Of a stretch of 64,000 nt of DNA, positions 21,038-32,477 are shown piece after piece (positions within the stretch are counted from its first letter, which is position 1; each line of letters starts with the position of its first letter). The position numbers and the translations under genes are program-made. The stretch covers positions 84,807-148,806 of the forward strand of contig DF239085.1 of assembly GCA_000507305.1 (NCBI GenBank), in the 5' to 3' direction. The DNA is from Breviolum minutum Mf 1.05b.01. Taxonomy: Eukaryota; Sar; Dinophyceae; Suessiales; Symbiodiniaceae. Under the pieces are notes generated by a model, which ran no database searches, was not told the DNA's origin, and saw only the letters and a program-made list of their open reading frames with translations.

Positions 21038-21088
21038 CTTGTGCCCACAGTGCTGATATAAACTTTATATCAGCACTGTGGGCACAAG
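21038..21088. repeat. 51-bp perfect palindrome
   Basis: Arms of 25 bases beginning CTTGTGCCCACAGTGC and ending GATATAAA pair around a single central C at 21063. It lies 85 bases inside the right inverted repeat, next to the presumed start of the right-end gene. It could be a regulatory hairpin, a transposase site, or a foldback artefact of library preparation. Confidence 0.9.
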
Positions 21089-21172
21089 CCAATGCTTCAC
21101 AAATGCAAAGGATGCAATTTCAGGCCAACTTTCAATGCATGGAGCCGCTGCTTTCCCGTCTCCCCCAGCAAC

Positions 21173-21446
21173 CTGACAGTACTGTCATCTTTGCTGTGGC
21201 TGTAAGGTGGATTAAAATTTCTTTGCCAACTTTGCCAGCAATGTTGTGTGTCAAAACATGACACCATTGGATGGGTGGGTGGGTTTTAACAAAAGGAGAT
21301 GACAGTGTCTAGCGGGCTCAAGGATATCGTCTTCTTGTGGAGAGATCACCACAAGGTTGCTGATGTCATTGGTAACATAGCTTCCAAACACAGAAGGTTG
21401 GAACCAAACCCCACAAAATTGGAACCAAAAAGAATTAATATAACTT
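21173..21446 (-). repeat. Right terminal inverted repeat (274 bp)
   Basis: Reverse complement of 3129-3402 with no mismatch found by eye. The outer end is AATATAACTT, directly followed by GGAA and the resumed minisatellite. Confidence 0.9.
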
Positions 21447-21450
21447 GGAA
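21447..21450. repeat. Target-site duplication GGAA, right copy
   Basis: Matches 3125-3128. Because the target is itself a repeat, a 4-base match could arise by chance more easily than in unique DNA. Confidence 0.6.
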
Positions 21451-22047
21451 GTGCTTGTCGTGGTGCTTGTGGAGGTGCTTGTGGTGGTGCTCGACGTGGT
21501 GCTTGTGGAAGTGCTTGTGGAGGTGCTTGTTGTGGTGCTTGTGGAGGTGCTTGTGAAGGTGCTTGTGGAAGTGCTTGTTGAGGTGCTCGTCGTGGTGCTT
21601 GTGGAAGTGCTTGTGGAGGTGCTTGTGGAGGTGCTTGTGGNNNNNNNNNNNNNNNNNNNNNNNNNNNNNNNNNTTGTGGAGGTGCTTGTTGTGGTGCTTG
21701 TGGAGGTGCTTGTGAAGGTGCTTGTGGAAGTGCTTGTTGAGGTGCTCGTCGTGGTGCTTGTGGAAGTGCTTGTGGAGGTGCTTGTGGAGGTGCTCGTCGT
21801 CGTGCTTGTGGTGGTGCTTGTGGAAGTGCTTGTCGTGGTGCTCGTCGTGGTGGTTGTGGAAGTGCTTGTGGAGGTGCTGGTTGTGGAGCTTGTGGAAGTG
21901 CTTGTGGAGGTGCTTGTGGAGGTGCTCGTCGTCGTGCTTGTGGTGGTGCTTGTGGAAGTGCTTGTCGTGGTGCTCGTCGTGGTGGTTGTGGAAGTGCTTG
22001 TGGAGGAGCTTGTGGAAGTGCTTGTGGAGGTGCTGCTAGTGGACGTG
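21447..22047. repeat. 12-bp minisatellite, right half, with an assembly gap
   Basis: Tandem GGTGCTTGTGGA variants on the + strand, in phase with 2981-3128 if the element is removed. Positions 21641-21673 are N, so the true length is unknown. Long frames on both strands here, such as 21251-22054 minus, are repeat translations and not genes. Confidence 0.9.
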
Positions 22048-22600
22048 GGACCATACCTCAGAACCGCAAAAGAAGCCACTATGCCACGATAGTTGCAAAA
22101 GGACACGCAAAAACAGTCTTACATATTCTTACAGCCACGAAACAAACAAGTCCTGAGATTACACACCCGAAAGGGGTACGAAGCAAATAGCCCTCAACGG
22201 GAAAGGATTCAGCCAGTTCCTAGGTACGGATGGTAGCGGCGACGTGGCCGACGCCGTTGCCGCCAGCGGTAGGGCCTTGGGTTTTCGTATTCTCAAGCAC
22301 GCTCTTCGTTCGCAGCATTGGTTGTGCACTTTTTTAAAAACCCAGGCCAGATGACTCAGATCAATATGGATATTTTCTTTAATGCAAAACATGGCGGCCA
22401 AAGGGTTTCCAAAGCTTGATTTTTTAGTAGGTTCCCAAAATGTGCGAGACACGGCCGACGTATTTTCCAAATATATATTGCATGATTTTTTTGGGGACTC
22501 TTGGTCCAGATATACCTCAAAACAGATGATTCAATAAAAACAACATGATATTAACATGATGTGTCTTTCAATCTGATCGGTTGATTTTTGTTGCTGTAGA
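22048..22600. other. Flank of the minisatellite; one block with a relative at 35.5 kb
   Basis: GACCATACCTCAGAACCGC directly follows the array and resembles the flank of the third array at 34050. The GC-rich block 22205-22320 resembles 35530-35645 (GGATGGTAGCG, then GCGGTA.GGCC.TGGG and TCAAGCAC). A minus-strand frame of 103 codons crosses it without known motifs. Confidence 0.4.
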
Positions 22601-22734
22601 TAAAGGTACTAACCCGCTGGGGCCCTCATCAACCCAAGCGACCTGTCCGTGTGCAACTGCAAAAACCTCAAGTTTTTTTTCAGGCGCAGCGGCATCACAA
22701 AAGAAAACCGAAAATCGTTGGTTCAGAGAATTTT

Positions 22735-22860
22735 TCCTTAATCCTACAGTATAAGAATCCAAACCCATTCCTAGGTCGACTAGGATGTTTTGGGTTCCAA
22801 TCCCATGGGAAAAGAATAGGATTTGAAGTGTTTTCTCCCTTCCGAAAAAGGACATACCTG
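22735..22860. repeat. Foldback element, family H (CCTAAGAATCC type), diverged
   Basis: AAGAATCCAAACCCATTCC is followed by GGTTCCAATCCCATGGG, AAGAATAGG and GGACATACCTGG, the internal order seen in the copies at 49.4 and 55.8 kb. It abuts a family A element. Confidence 0.5.
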
Positions 22861-22983
22861 GATGTCCCAGGAAGTTAGTATATGGTTAGTAAGTGGGTTA
22901 TAACCTACTTATAAATGGGATATATTGGGATTATAACCCATTTACTAACCATTTACTAACTTCCCGGGACATCTAAGTACCTG
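22855..22983. mobile_element. MITE-like foldback, family A (TACTTGGATGTCCC)
   Basis: TACCTGGATGTCCCAGGAAG at one end pairs with CTTCCCGGGACATC.AAGTA at the other. The interior has TTAGTAAGTGGGTTATAACC and its complement, so almost the whole unit folds into one hairpin. It is too short to code and depends on another element to move, if it moves at all. Confidence 0.75.
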
Positions 22984-23659
22984 GATTCTGAGGGGGTATC
23001 CAACTTGAAGAGGTATCTGGGACGCAAAAAAGTCCTCTCCATACAGTCTTAAGAGGCAGGGTAGATAGTATTGTTGTGGTAGCATGTGGGCTGGCAGCAC
23101 ATAATCACCCAATCTAAGCGTCTGTATCTAGCACTGATCTGGGTAGACTATAATCATTCACGAGAAATCATGACTCGCCGACAATGCCCTTTTTTTGGAA
23201 TGAATAAGGCTGTCAAACAGCCGAAACGAACAGGACATCTCCTTCAAATAAAAGGACAACAATGTGACGCTATATGTAAGTGCAACCTGTTGGTCTGCTA
23301 TTTCTCATCAGCCCTCCAAACAGGGACAATTGGCTTGCAGTACTTACTATTATATCCTTCAAGGGTGTTTGACATCCAGGTATCACTCACACACGTATGC
23401 AAATATCAAAAGAATTATTTTTCTTGAAATACTTCTCGCGCATAAGCCTAGGTCAACATACCATACTTTGATCCCATGCGATAAGCATGTGCGCATGAGT
23501 GCAGCCAATGGATGTTTCCATCCAAAAAAAACAGCCTTTTCTGTAATTGAAACCGGCAGAAAATGTGAAAAGATGCGCTGATTGAAGCCTCCCTATCATT
23601 AAGGAGGGGCTTCAGTTTCTTCATCTTGCCCCTGTTCTTTTTAAATCAATGATTCATGA

Positions 23660-23900
23660 CTGTCATCTTTCCGAAAGGACACGTTCTCTCGAATCTTTCA
23701 ACCTGTCACTTTCCAACATTGCCAAACTCCACAACCATAGAAATATCACCCAAGACATCCAAGTGGCCCCTATTCATCCACACACTTCACATCGTTACAG
23801 CCTGACTTCTGCGATTCCGTCAGCAAGAGCACCATCGCCAGTGACAAAATTCGCATCATCATCATCATCATCGAGACACCGCACTTCGGCTGGCTTTTCT
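23660..23900 (-). CDS. Candidate first exon of a small secreted protein, copy 1
   Basis: On the minus strand a frame reads RILSLAMVLLLTE then CNDVKCVDE and stops. The same frame occurs at 37.6-37.8 kb (RIFSLAMVLLLTE...CNEGVKCLDE). A basic residue, a run of Leu/Ala/Met/Val and then two Cys resemble a signal peptide with a small Cys-containing mature part. The MMMMMM run before it comes from a CAT repeat. It may be a broken copy, because it stops earlier than copy 2. Confidence 0.4.
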
Positions 23901-24094
23901 TTTTGTTCAGAGCACTCGCAAAAAATCACCAGGGTGGCAAACCCAAGATTTGCTACATGTATTCCCAGAATTGAATACACATAACCTATACATGTATGTA
24001 CAAGAAAAGTCATATACAGTAATAAGGAACATGTTTTATACATTTTTCACTTTATCATGTTCACAGTTCACAATGAAAAAACAAAAACGGACCA

Positions 24095-25270
24095 ACCTTG
24101 GTTTGCCTATGCATTTGGATCATGTCTCTGATTTGGAATCCAACTTTGAGCATACGCACTGCCAAAGCACCCGGACACAGTGAGAAATGAAATCGTGAAA
24201 AGAGTGATATGTCAAAGAGATGTGTTGGTTTAGGGGGGCCCGATATAGGTTATTCACGTTATTCAAATCTTTAAAGGAAAATAAATGCTTCGAAAGCCAC
24301 ATTTTTGAAATCTTGAAAATCTTGAAATCAATAGCCAAACTTTTGGGACACACTATGGCCACCATGCGCAATCTGCAAATCTGCCAGTCTTTTTGCAGCA
24401 TGTGAGGATTCGGCCTTTGGAGCAGCAAAAACATCCTTAGGGGATAAAAAAACATCTCTCTTTATAATGAGGCATGCTAAAGACTTCTCCATCCCATTGA
24501 AGGACATCAAACGGAAAAGGTGTATAGTGAACCCGTGCATGACAAGTGTGCACTGCATCCAAAACAATGGAATATGACAAAATATTTGGCAAAACAAAAC
24601 AGAAATCATGAACCTGGACACAACCCTGAAACCAAAAAAACTGAAGTAGAAACTGGATATTTTTACAAACCTGTGACGTCGAAGAGTGCCAACCCTTTTT
24701 TGCACCCAAGCCGAAATTCAGTATGGGAGGTGCTCAGACCGTCCAACCAAAACATCCGGAAAATCAAGTGTATAGCCCTTGCTTGCCGAAATGCTGCAAC
24801 CAGTCAGCCGAGGCCACACTGCAATTGTGGAGAGACACACCCAACTAAGCTGGAAGGGCATTGTGACTTATATATTATCTTTCCGGCGATGCTGGGCCCA
24901 GTAAAAAAAAGAGTTTGTGGGATTGGTTTGGGTTCTTTTTGGTGCTAGATGCAAACCCCCAAGGACTTTGCAATAGATGAGTCTAGTCCGAATACTTCCA
25001 AAAAAAGGCTCCAGTCTTGCCGCCACCAAGCGCCTTTGAAAACCCACGGCGCTATGCATGATTTCACGAAGGGACGGTTCCAAAGAAAGCATATCACGAA
25101 ATGCACTTGCAACACTACGTGGAAGCATGTCGCTGAAAGGCCTCAAGAGACTGGGTGTAAGGATGGGCCATAAATATTGCGCATGAAGGCCTGAGAAAGT
25201 TCGTACGAACATATCACATCTAGTGATATCTAGTGAGCTGAATGTTTCTATCGGGCAGTACTGTATTTCT
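24095..25270 (-). CDS. Candidate gene fragment of unknown function, several coding-like exons
   Basis: The best piece is at about 25260-24965, inside a 183-codon frame: FSGLHAQYLWPILTPSLLRP, SDMLPRSVASAFRDMLSL and GFQRRLVAARLEPFFG, with strong helical composition. Further pieces lie at about 24500-24350 (KDVFAAPKAESSHAAKRLAD) and 24178-24095 (ALAVRMLKVGFQIRDMIQMH, followed by CAAG|GTTGG). No motif is recognised. A pseudogene is possible. Confidence 0.4.
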
Positions 25271-28030
25271 TGGGCATTGGGAGGTGTTTGGTCATGGCAT
25301 CTTCTGGATCTTTCTTTTGAACCATCCAAACGAATCGATCGATCATTTAAGTTCTCAAAACAAACATCGTTGTGGGATTGAATCGCTTGCTGAGAAAAAA
25401 GGAAGGGCACCCCAGTCACACACTTGCCGTGATGAACGGATACGAAACAAACATCAAAAAACCTAAAATTTTAAACCACAAAACGGATAAACGTGATTTA
25501 CACAATGGCTGGTTTCAGAAGTACTTTGGAATAACAGGTGATCGAATTTCATCCCTTAGGAAACCCACTGTGGCTCATGAGTGGCATTCACATCACGTTG
25601 CAACAAAAATCCGTGGTTTCCTGTGTCAACTGAAACCACCGTGGTGCCGGTTGGTTGGCTGAATTGTAATCTTTTTCGCTGGTGCATTGCATATCACAAA
25701 CCGTCTCCCTTTTTTATCCTTTTTCTGGGTACCAAACCCATGGGGGAACCAAACCCCAAAGGGGTTGAATCTTGACGCCACGCCACCTCACGCGTCATGC
25801 GCACTGCACGAATCCAAAGCTCAGAGAGCCAGCTGCGAACGTGTAGTCTGCGGCGGACGAGATTTTTGTCCGGAGCACTGTGAGATTGATGCGAATCGAT
25901 TCGAATCGTTGCAGCGTGTCACTCTGGGTAAGACTATTTGTCACAGATGCTGAAATACCCGTGCAATCGCATACCCGTCCAAACAGAACAAGACTTGTCG
26001 GGGAAATAAGTTCACCTTCGTGGATCCTTGGGATTAGTCACCCATTGACTGCACTCGGGATGCTTGAAACTTGTCGTAAGAAAACAATGTCAATGGCGTT
26101 CCAAATTTTGTGGTTGGAGGGGGTGGCTGTGAGTTCTTGGGACGGGTAGAAGAAAAAAAAACATCACAGAGGCCACCGAAGCTGTTTTATTTCAAACAGA
26201 AACGCAATCTGAGTTTCACTTGGGAGTACTTGGTGGCTGCTTTCTTGGAAGAAAAAGGCAACTATTCGTAATTTTGGAAGTTTTTCCTTCTCGAGACCAT
26301 TTTGTTTGGTGTATGTCATGCTTTTCAAACTCAAAACAAATTTCTAGACTGCCAGGTGGAAGATACTCTCTATCTCGTTAACTTACAATTTTTAAGCAAC
26401 GCAATTCCTCGCATCTCCCGAAACTGACTACAAACTCTCTTCAAAATTGTAATTCATCCCCTTTTTTCGCTGTCCAGGCCCGGCAATGCTTTTGTGATTA
26501 GGATGTCACTTTGACAACCCCCAAAAGTTTTTGTTATCCAACGACACTCAGCGAACAAACTATCACAAAACCATGCCAACATCCTGATAAAACACGACCC
26601 ACATCCGCACCGGCAGCTGGTGCAGGAAGGAAGATGACCTTCCAAGTACCTTCCTCAGCTGGCCGGGAACCCAAGGAGACTCGCGATGGCGATTTTCATC
26701 GACGATGATGAACCCAAAGGTTTGGGTGTTCTGTTTTTGCAATGTGGTGATGCGTCACTGATTTGAATAAAATCTGTATGTATACTGTAAAATATATATA
26801 TATAATATTTATAGATCTCAAAAACACGTTTAAATTATATGGGTAAAAAAGGGGTCAACAATTATGACTAAAAAGATGGCGACCGAAAAGCTCAGAGGGA
26901 TAATGAATCACCCTTCTCCCTTTGAAATTCATCCTGTGGTAACTTAAAGCCAACTGGAAGAGCACTTCATGTGTGGGTTCCATCCCACATTGTAGTATTG
27001 TGGCTGGTCAACCTACCCCTCACTAGAACCTTGGGGTTTAGTTTGAGAAGGCCTTATTAAGGGAAACCAATTTGCGGTTATTGTTTTTTTTTCGCCCTTG
27101 ATAGGGCCGGCTATTTCGGGTACACGTGGGGGTTGCCAACCCTGAAAAAATCGATGTGCAGAGGAAAGAAATTACACCCTATTAGTAGGGGGCCGTCAAA
27201 ATATGGAAAACAAAAAAAAAGGCTGGGACCCAGGGCCACCTCCTGAGAAGATAGTTGGACCCATGAAACCTACCAAGAAGACACATTCTCAAGAGGTATG
27301 ACTGGATGTCTAAGGCCTGCAACCTCAAACACCAAACGTCTGGGAAGGATACCTCAAAACACTACGGACCGCGAGAAGTATTATTTGACTGGATTAGAGG
27401 CTGGATCCACTTTGATGATTTCCTTGGTATTAGTACATGCGACTAGTCACTATTCGTTTTGCGCCATAAACACGATTGATTCATTCCTATATTGAACCGG
27501 TAAGATTCCCATTAGCACTTTAGTAACACTAATCACTCAGTGTAAACATCCACCAAAAATGAGCATCCGAGTCACTATCCTCCCACCATCAAAGATATCT
27601 GTGTAAACAAAATTAGTTGCCTCACACGTTGAAGCGAGAGGTTAACCATTCCGGCGGCATGAGACACAGTAAAACGATTGGTCCAAAAGATCAATTTGCA
27701 CCTTGGAAAAGAAAAACATACCCGAACGATCTTCCAGTCCCTTATGTATTTGGAACCAGGCTCCCAGTTGCCAATATACATATATTTTTTTTATATATAA
27801 ATATATTTCTAGGTAACGAGACCCCCGGCTTCAAATATATAATAGGGAACTGGAAGATGAGGAGTAGTTTGTGTAATTATACAAAACATATATATATATA
27901 TATATGTTCATTTGCTGATACCTAAAACAGCTGTAATGATATGACAAACGAAGATCGCCAAGTGATCGAATCTGTGTTTTTCAAGACCCGACTTCTTTGT
28001 TTTCAAGACATTTTTTGGCATAAAAAAACG
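25270..28030. other. Mostly non-coding; two GC-rich islands
   Basis: At 25790-25930 and 26560-26710 GC-richer islands carry short frames on both strands (minus LQRFESIRINLTVLRTKISS; minus SLLGSRPAEEGTWKVIFLPA). Neither strand can be chosen. TA-rich microsatellites occur near 26793 and 27885. The remainder shows nothing I can name. Confidence 0.35.
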
Positions 28031-28039
28031 AATACCTCG

Positions 28040-28147
28040 CCCATAGCATCCACATAATGTATACACTTACCTACATTTACCATAAAAATCCACCAAATGT
28101 AGGTAAATATACAATAAATATACATATACCATACATGGATGGTATCG
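28040..28147. mobile_element. MITE-like foldback, family F (GGTATATTTACC)
   Basis: CACTTACCTACATTTACC pairs with AATGTAGGTAAATAT, and ATACATGGATGGTAT closes the unit. This is one of the commonest repeats in the window. Confidence 0.65.
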
Positions 28148-28149
28148 GA

Positions 28150-29570
28150 CAAATAGAGCCGGGTTTCATAGAAACGCTTTGAACTGCCTCAAAAAGAGAA
28201 TGAATACTCTGCTCAGAACCTTTCTTGGTGAAACAAAGTGTTTTGCTTTGTTGCTTTTGTAAACAGTTTCTGCACCCTGAAGGTCACTAGTATCACAATC
28301 AAAATTCAGATGAAGTACAGCAAAATGCACCCATATTTACTATATCAAACAAACATATATATGTAAATATAAATAGAAATATAATCATATATACACATGT
28401 GAATGTACAAATTCTTTGTACACCCACACAGACACACAAAATACTAAAAAAAATCAGTGCGAAACAAAACTGTTTATTCATTGTTTCTTCTCGGAAGTTC
28501 TTCCATCTGCACTCGCTAGCAAAACCCACAATTAGTCTATCTCTTCCAGGCCATAGCGGAAATTGAACAAATAGTTGAGGTAATGTTCCATCTCCACCCG
28601 TTTTTGTTTGCATTTTGACTATTAAGTATGCTACGAGTAGTATGGTCACAGCCGAATTTATCGAAAACGGCAAACATGTTTGGTGTGTGCTGCTGGCAAT
28701 GCCGCTATAGTAGCCAAACATATGCAAACTATCAAAAACAAAACACACAAATATTTTCAAATATTTCGAGAAATTCCTTCTTGAACGTGCACAAGAAAAC
28801 AAAAGTAACATTTTAAAAAATCCTAGTTTTTCATGTTTGTCTTGATTTCATGCCTGTAGCTTTGAACCTTTCTACAAATAACGACTTCAACAAATTTTTT
28901 ACCAAAAAAACAGGGGATCCCAAAATGGTGAGTTTTGCTCCCAAACGTTCCATCTCTGTCCCAAACTTTGGGTACTGTCCACGGGCTGTCCTGGATCTCA
29001 TCGGATTCAAATACGCGAACTTGCTCAGATTGTCCATCAGGGCTTTCTACGAAAATCGTCAGATTGCCAGAGGTAGCCCTCATTTTTTTTTTTTGGCAAT
29101 AGGGGGATAGTATCTATAGAAAAAAATATACCGACATGTGAGCCACGGAAAATACCCGGCCTTACTTTGAATTGTACTGGTTGCTTAATAAGAATCCTTA
29201 TACTTATAATTGCTAATTATAAAATCCACACATAATCGGGTAGTATAGCCGCCTATATGCCCCAAACAATGAAAGTTTTTTCATTGCTCATGTGTGTAAA
29301 TATCAATATACATGGAAAGAAAAACAACACTATTTTCTGAGCATGCTGTGTCGGACTTTGGATTGTTACCAGTGGTTTGGTCAAACAGTTCGAAGGATTC
29401 TAACAGATCGATGATAATCTATAAGTTTGACGGGCCGGCCCCTGTAAAGCAATCAATCTGTACCATCCAAAAAGATCCAAAAAGTATAGTATATACGAAC
29501 CTACATGAATACCATAACCCTTCATGTGAATGTGAGGTAAATATACAATCGTCCCATGGATGCTGAGTAG
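28150..29570. other. AT-rich non-coding stretch
   Basis: No convincing gene. The minus frame 28299-28811 (170 codons) is Phe/Cys/Ile-rich, as expected from AT-rich sequence, and has no motif. Confidence 0.4.
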
Positions 29571-29576
29571 CCTAGT

Positions 29577-29705
29577 AGGGTGTCCATGGAAGTTAGTACC
29601 TATAGTTAGTAAGTTGGTTTATTTCATCTTTTCACGGGACGAAATCAACCTACTCATACGGGTGAAATAATCCATTGATCCTAACTACCAGCAGGACATC
29701 CCAGT
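29577..29705. mobile_element. MITE-like foldback, family A, diverged
   Basis: GGGTGTCCATGGAAGTTAGTA pairs imperfectly with TAACTACCAGCAGGACATCC. The centre carries TCACGGGACGAAATCAACC. Confidence 0.6.
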
Positions 29706-29727
29706 AGCAAACTTCAAAAACAAAAAC

Positions 29728-29832
29728 GTGTACCTGGAAAGCCAAGTGCCCTATTTTTAAGGCAAAAGTTGCTGGTTTTAGGGGTAAAGTTGCCGAAAAA
29801 AAATAGGACACTTGGCGTTCCAGGTAGGACAC
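29728..29832. mobile_element. Foldback element with TACCTGGAA...TTCCAGGTA ends
   Basis: TACCTGGAAAGCCAAGTGCC pairs with GGACACTTGGCGTTCCAGGTA. The interior is AAGTTGC-rich. Confidence 0.65.
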
Positions 29833-30559
29833 TTTACAAAGGTTTTTGTTGCCGCCTTTCAGGGTCGATCAACCCTTTTTCTCGTGGGCGAGGGTGCCGT
29901 GCAACGTGTTGTTATGGGAAAACGTAGCTACGAAGAATACCTGCAACCTCTTACTTTCCACGAAATACTGGTTGTTTAATAGAAATCCGTTTTTGATGGT
30001 TTATGATAATCTATTTATAATTGGGTAGGATTTCACCCCGGACCCCCGATTAACCCTAAATAACCAGGGGCCCATTTTTTGCGGCTCAAATGCTTCAATC
30101 CAAAAATGACGAATGCAATAAACACCAGCCCCAAGAGATTTTTGTATAGGAAACCAACGTAGCTATGTCGCATTGGTTCTTCAGCTACCCCTAAGTATCC
30201 GTTTGTATGTCCTAAAAATCCGGGATTACACCGATCCATTCCAGTTCTTTTCGGATGGGATTGGAACCCCAAAAGAAACCTATTTGATCGGAATGGGTGT
30301 GGATTCTTGGGGTGCCATCGCCTTTTTCATCTTTTCCTTTATAAAACAGCCAATCCCTATATACTCCCCTATTAACTGGGAGCCCGTCCTCCCAGCATCG
30401 CCCCTCAACTACCGCCGATACTGCCAAAGTCGCGTGCTCAATCCCAGCGCCAACTCCGTGGATTCAGCATTAGGGCTGCCGCAGCACATACCGCCAGCGC
30501 AACAACCCGCAGTTGTGTCCTCATTGAATCATGACCCAGACACTTCTGAGAGTGTACTT

Positions 30560-30597
30560 TGGGGACGTTTTTGGGACGTTTTTGGGACGTTTTTGGG
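30560..30597. repeat. GGGACGTTTTT tandem, three copies
   Basis: Three 11-base units in a row, within a GC-richer block whose frames on either strand are not convincing. Confidence 0.8.
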
Positions 30598-30644
30598 GAA
30601 AAAGTACCTCCAGAAAAAAACATGTTGGAGCACTATAGGGCATA

Positions 30645-30797
30645 CCATCCATGGGACGATTGTATATCCAGTTGATGGAAGAAATCCAAAACAACCACCT
30701 GACATGTACAAAACCTGTCGTAAATAATGGTAGATTCTCCATTGGTGCAGGCTTTCTTCCATCAACAATAGCATCCACGGGACTTGTATATACAGTA
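30645..30797. mobile_element. Foldback element, family G (TTGATGGAAGAAATCC)
   Basis: CCAGTTGATGGAAGAAATCC pairs with GGCTTTCTTCCATCAACAAT. The outer sequence CCATGGGACGATTGTATAT and CCACGGGACTTGTATATA shows a family F element around or beside it. Confidence 0.6.
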
Positions 30798-31436
30798 GTT
30801 ACCTATACATGAACCAAATGTGGGTAAATATACAATCGTCCCATGGGATGGTATGGGTGATGCTGTTGATGATTCAGAAAGCCATCGACGAACCAGCCAA
30901 AACAACCCCCCCACCGAAGGAAAAGAGTGCAATTCACCACAAAAGAACGCTGTAGTGGGGGATGGGGAATCTCAAAAGTTGGGTACCAATTTGGGATGGC
31001 AAAAGTTGAATGACAACATGTAGTACAGTATTGGGCCACCCCAAAGTCGAATCCTTAAAAGCCTCAAGTATACCTAACAATGCAGCCCAGTGATAAGTGG
31101 GTTTTGGGGTAACTAAGGGGAAACAAAACACGCGTGTTTTTCGGACCGAATCACGTTTTTAAATTAAAACGGTACCTTTTTGGAAAGCCACTGAGTCGGC
31201 AAAAAATATGCATTTTTGTTGGGGTTTAAGTTATAACTAAATTTTTGTTTTGGCCTTAAAACTCTTCATTTTCCTTCCATTATAATTTCGAATCAACACG
31301 GCATTTCTGTAGATTTTATCAACCTTAAGACTGATGGATGATTTCACCCCTTTTTTTCCCTGGGAGTCCTGGGAAAGACCAATAATTTCGTCTTGAACCG
31401 AAAAAACATGATTTGAGTAGGGATTTAAAATCAACA

Positions 31437-31534
31437 ATCCCATACCATCCATGGGACGATTGTATATTTACCTACATGACGAGTTGATGTTCATGGTAAA
31501 TGTAGGGAAATATACCATACATGGATGGTATGGT
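31437..31534. mobile_element. MITE-like foldback, family F
   Basis: CCATACCATCCATGGGACG...TTTACCTACATG pairs with CATGGTAAATGTAGGGAAA...CATGGATGGTATGG. Confidence 0.7.
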
Positions 31535-31984
31535 AAGGGACTGTTATTTTAATGGTCTTTGACTTGCAGGGTATACGTAGGTTGATTTCATCCAGTAAAA
31601 AGGTGAAATGATAAACCAACTTACTATATCCCAGATGCTCCATGTATGGTACATTTGCCTAGTAGCTAAATATACCATACATGGAGCATGTGGGTATAGC
31701 TATAGTTACAATCCCCTCCAGCCGGACATCCGATTTGTATCTATTCGACAAGCCAGGCGAATTGCAAATGGATGTTAAATAATATCGGTGAATTGCAGGG
31801 TGGATGTTAAGTGTAGGAGCAAGGCTTTGCAAATCCCGTTAGCCATGGCTGGCACGTGACCGAAACACTCAAAGGTGTTGGGGATATTCAGGCGTCACAT
31901 ATCCAAAATCTTCCAAAAACTCAAACTTATAGTCACAAAGCTGTATAGATGGTGAGCCAACTTACAAATGGTGAGACAAAGCTT

Positions 31985-32155
31985 CGAAGGTACGCAGTTT
32001 TTGCACTCTGGACGCTAACGAGGCACTGAAGGGAATTGGAAGAGAACCGTAGAATTTTCATTTGCAGGAAGAGCACGAGGAGGGTCGCCGTCGCCCACTA
32101 AGACGAATTTGATCCCCGCCCCCTGCGCGAAGAACAAGAGCAGGGCCGTCGTTTG
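31985..32155 (+). pseudogene. Dispersed GC-rich block related to 2315-2470
   Basis: AGAACCGT.GAATTTT, then GCAGGAAGAGCA and GGGCCGTCGTTTGG have counterparts at 2315-2470. One + frame gives RTVEFSFAGRARGG here and RTVEF-stop-FPGRARP there. It may be a fragment of an old gene family. The assignment is weak. Confidence 0.3.
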
Positions 32156-32477
32156 GTTTGAAACAGTGGAAAAAACTTGACCCTGCAAGTTTTTAGGATC
32201 ATTGAAATACTATAGCTAATAGTTTTTGGGAATTGTTGATTTTAAATCCCTAATGGTCTTTTTCGGTTCAAGGATTTTTCATGTCCTCAAACCCCAGGAC
32301 TTCCGGGCTTCCCAGAATTGGTTGATTAGGTTTTTTGGGGGGGATGAACTCCTACCCAGTTATATAAGGATTGTATCATAAACCCATGAAATTTATAAAG
32401 GGATTGGCCCATAATGGTAGGGGATGGTAGGAGTGCATCCAATTATCGTCGGGTTTATTGAGTTGATGACTGTCTAG

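Larger units (their letters stand above)
3129..21446 (-). mobile_element. 18.3-kb putative DNA transposon with 274-bp terminal inverted repeats, carrying three genes
   Basis: Positions 3129-3402 and 21173-21446 are reverse complements over 274 bases, with no mismatch found by reading. Both outer ends abut the same in-phase 12-bp minisatellite, and GGAA flanks both sides. Everything between reads as one cassette: three multi-exon genes all on the minus strand. They are an unknown protein, a C5 DNA methyltransferase, and a very large protein with a Cys cluster and an RNase-H-like core. Subterminal structure is present at both ends: a 46-bp triple repeat inside the left end and a 51-bp palindrome inside the right end. 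The lack of divergence between the ends suggests recent insertion or gene conversion. I do not recognise a named superfamily. The combination of a Cys-cluster transposase-like protein with a DNA-base-modifying enzyme recalls the Kyakuja-Dileera-Zisupton elements, but that link is inference. An alternative is a segmental inverted duplication that happens to frame the genes. Confidence 0.75.

Noticed and set aside
21251..22106. Long frames of Pro/Gln/Ala, Ser/Thr and Val/Leu repeats on both strands
   Set aside because: They are translations of the 12-bp minisatellite, open in all frames because the unit length is a multiple of three, and they cross an N gap.
28299..28811. 170-codon minus frame rich in Phe, Cys and Ile
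   Set aside because: Composition is that of AT-rich non-coding DNA and no motif or splice context supports it.
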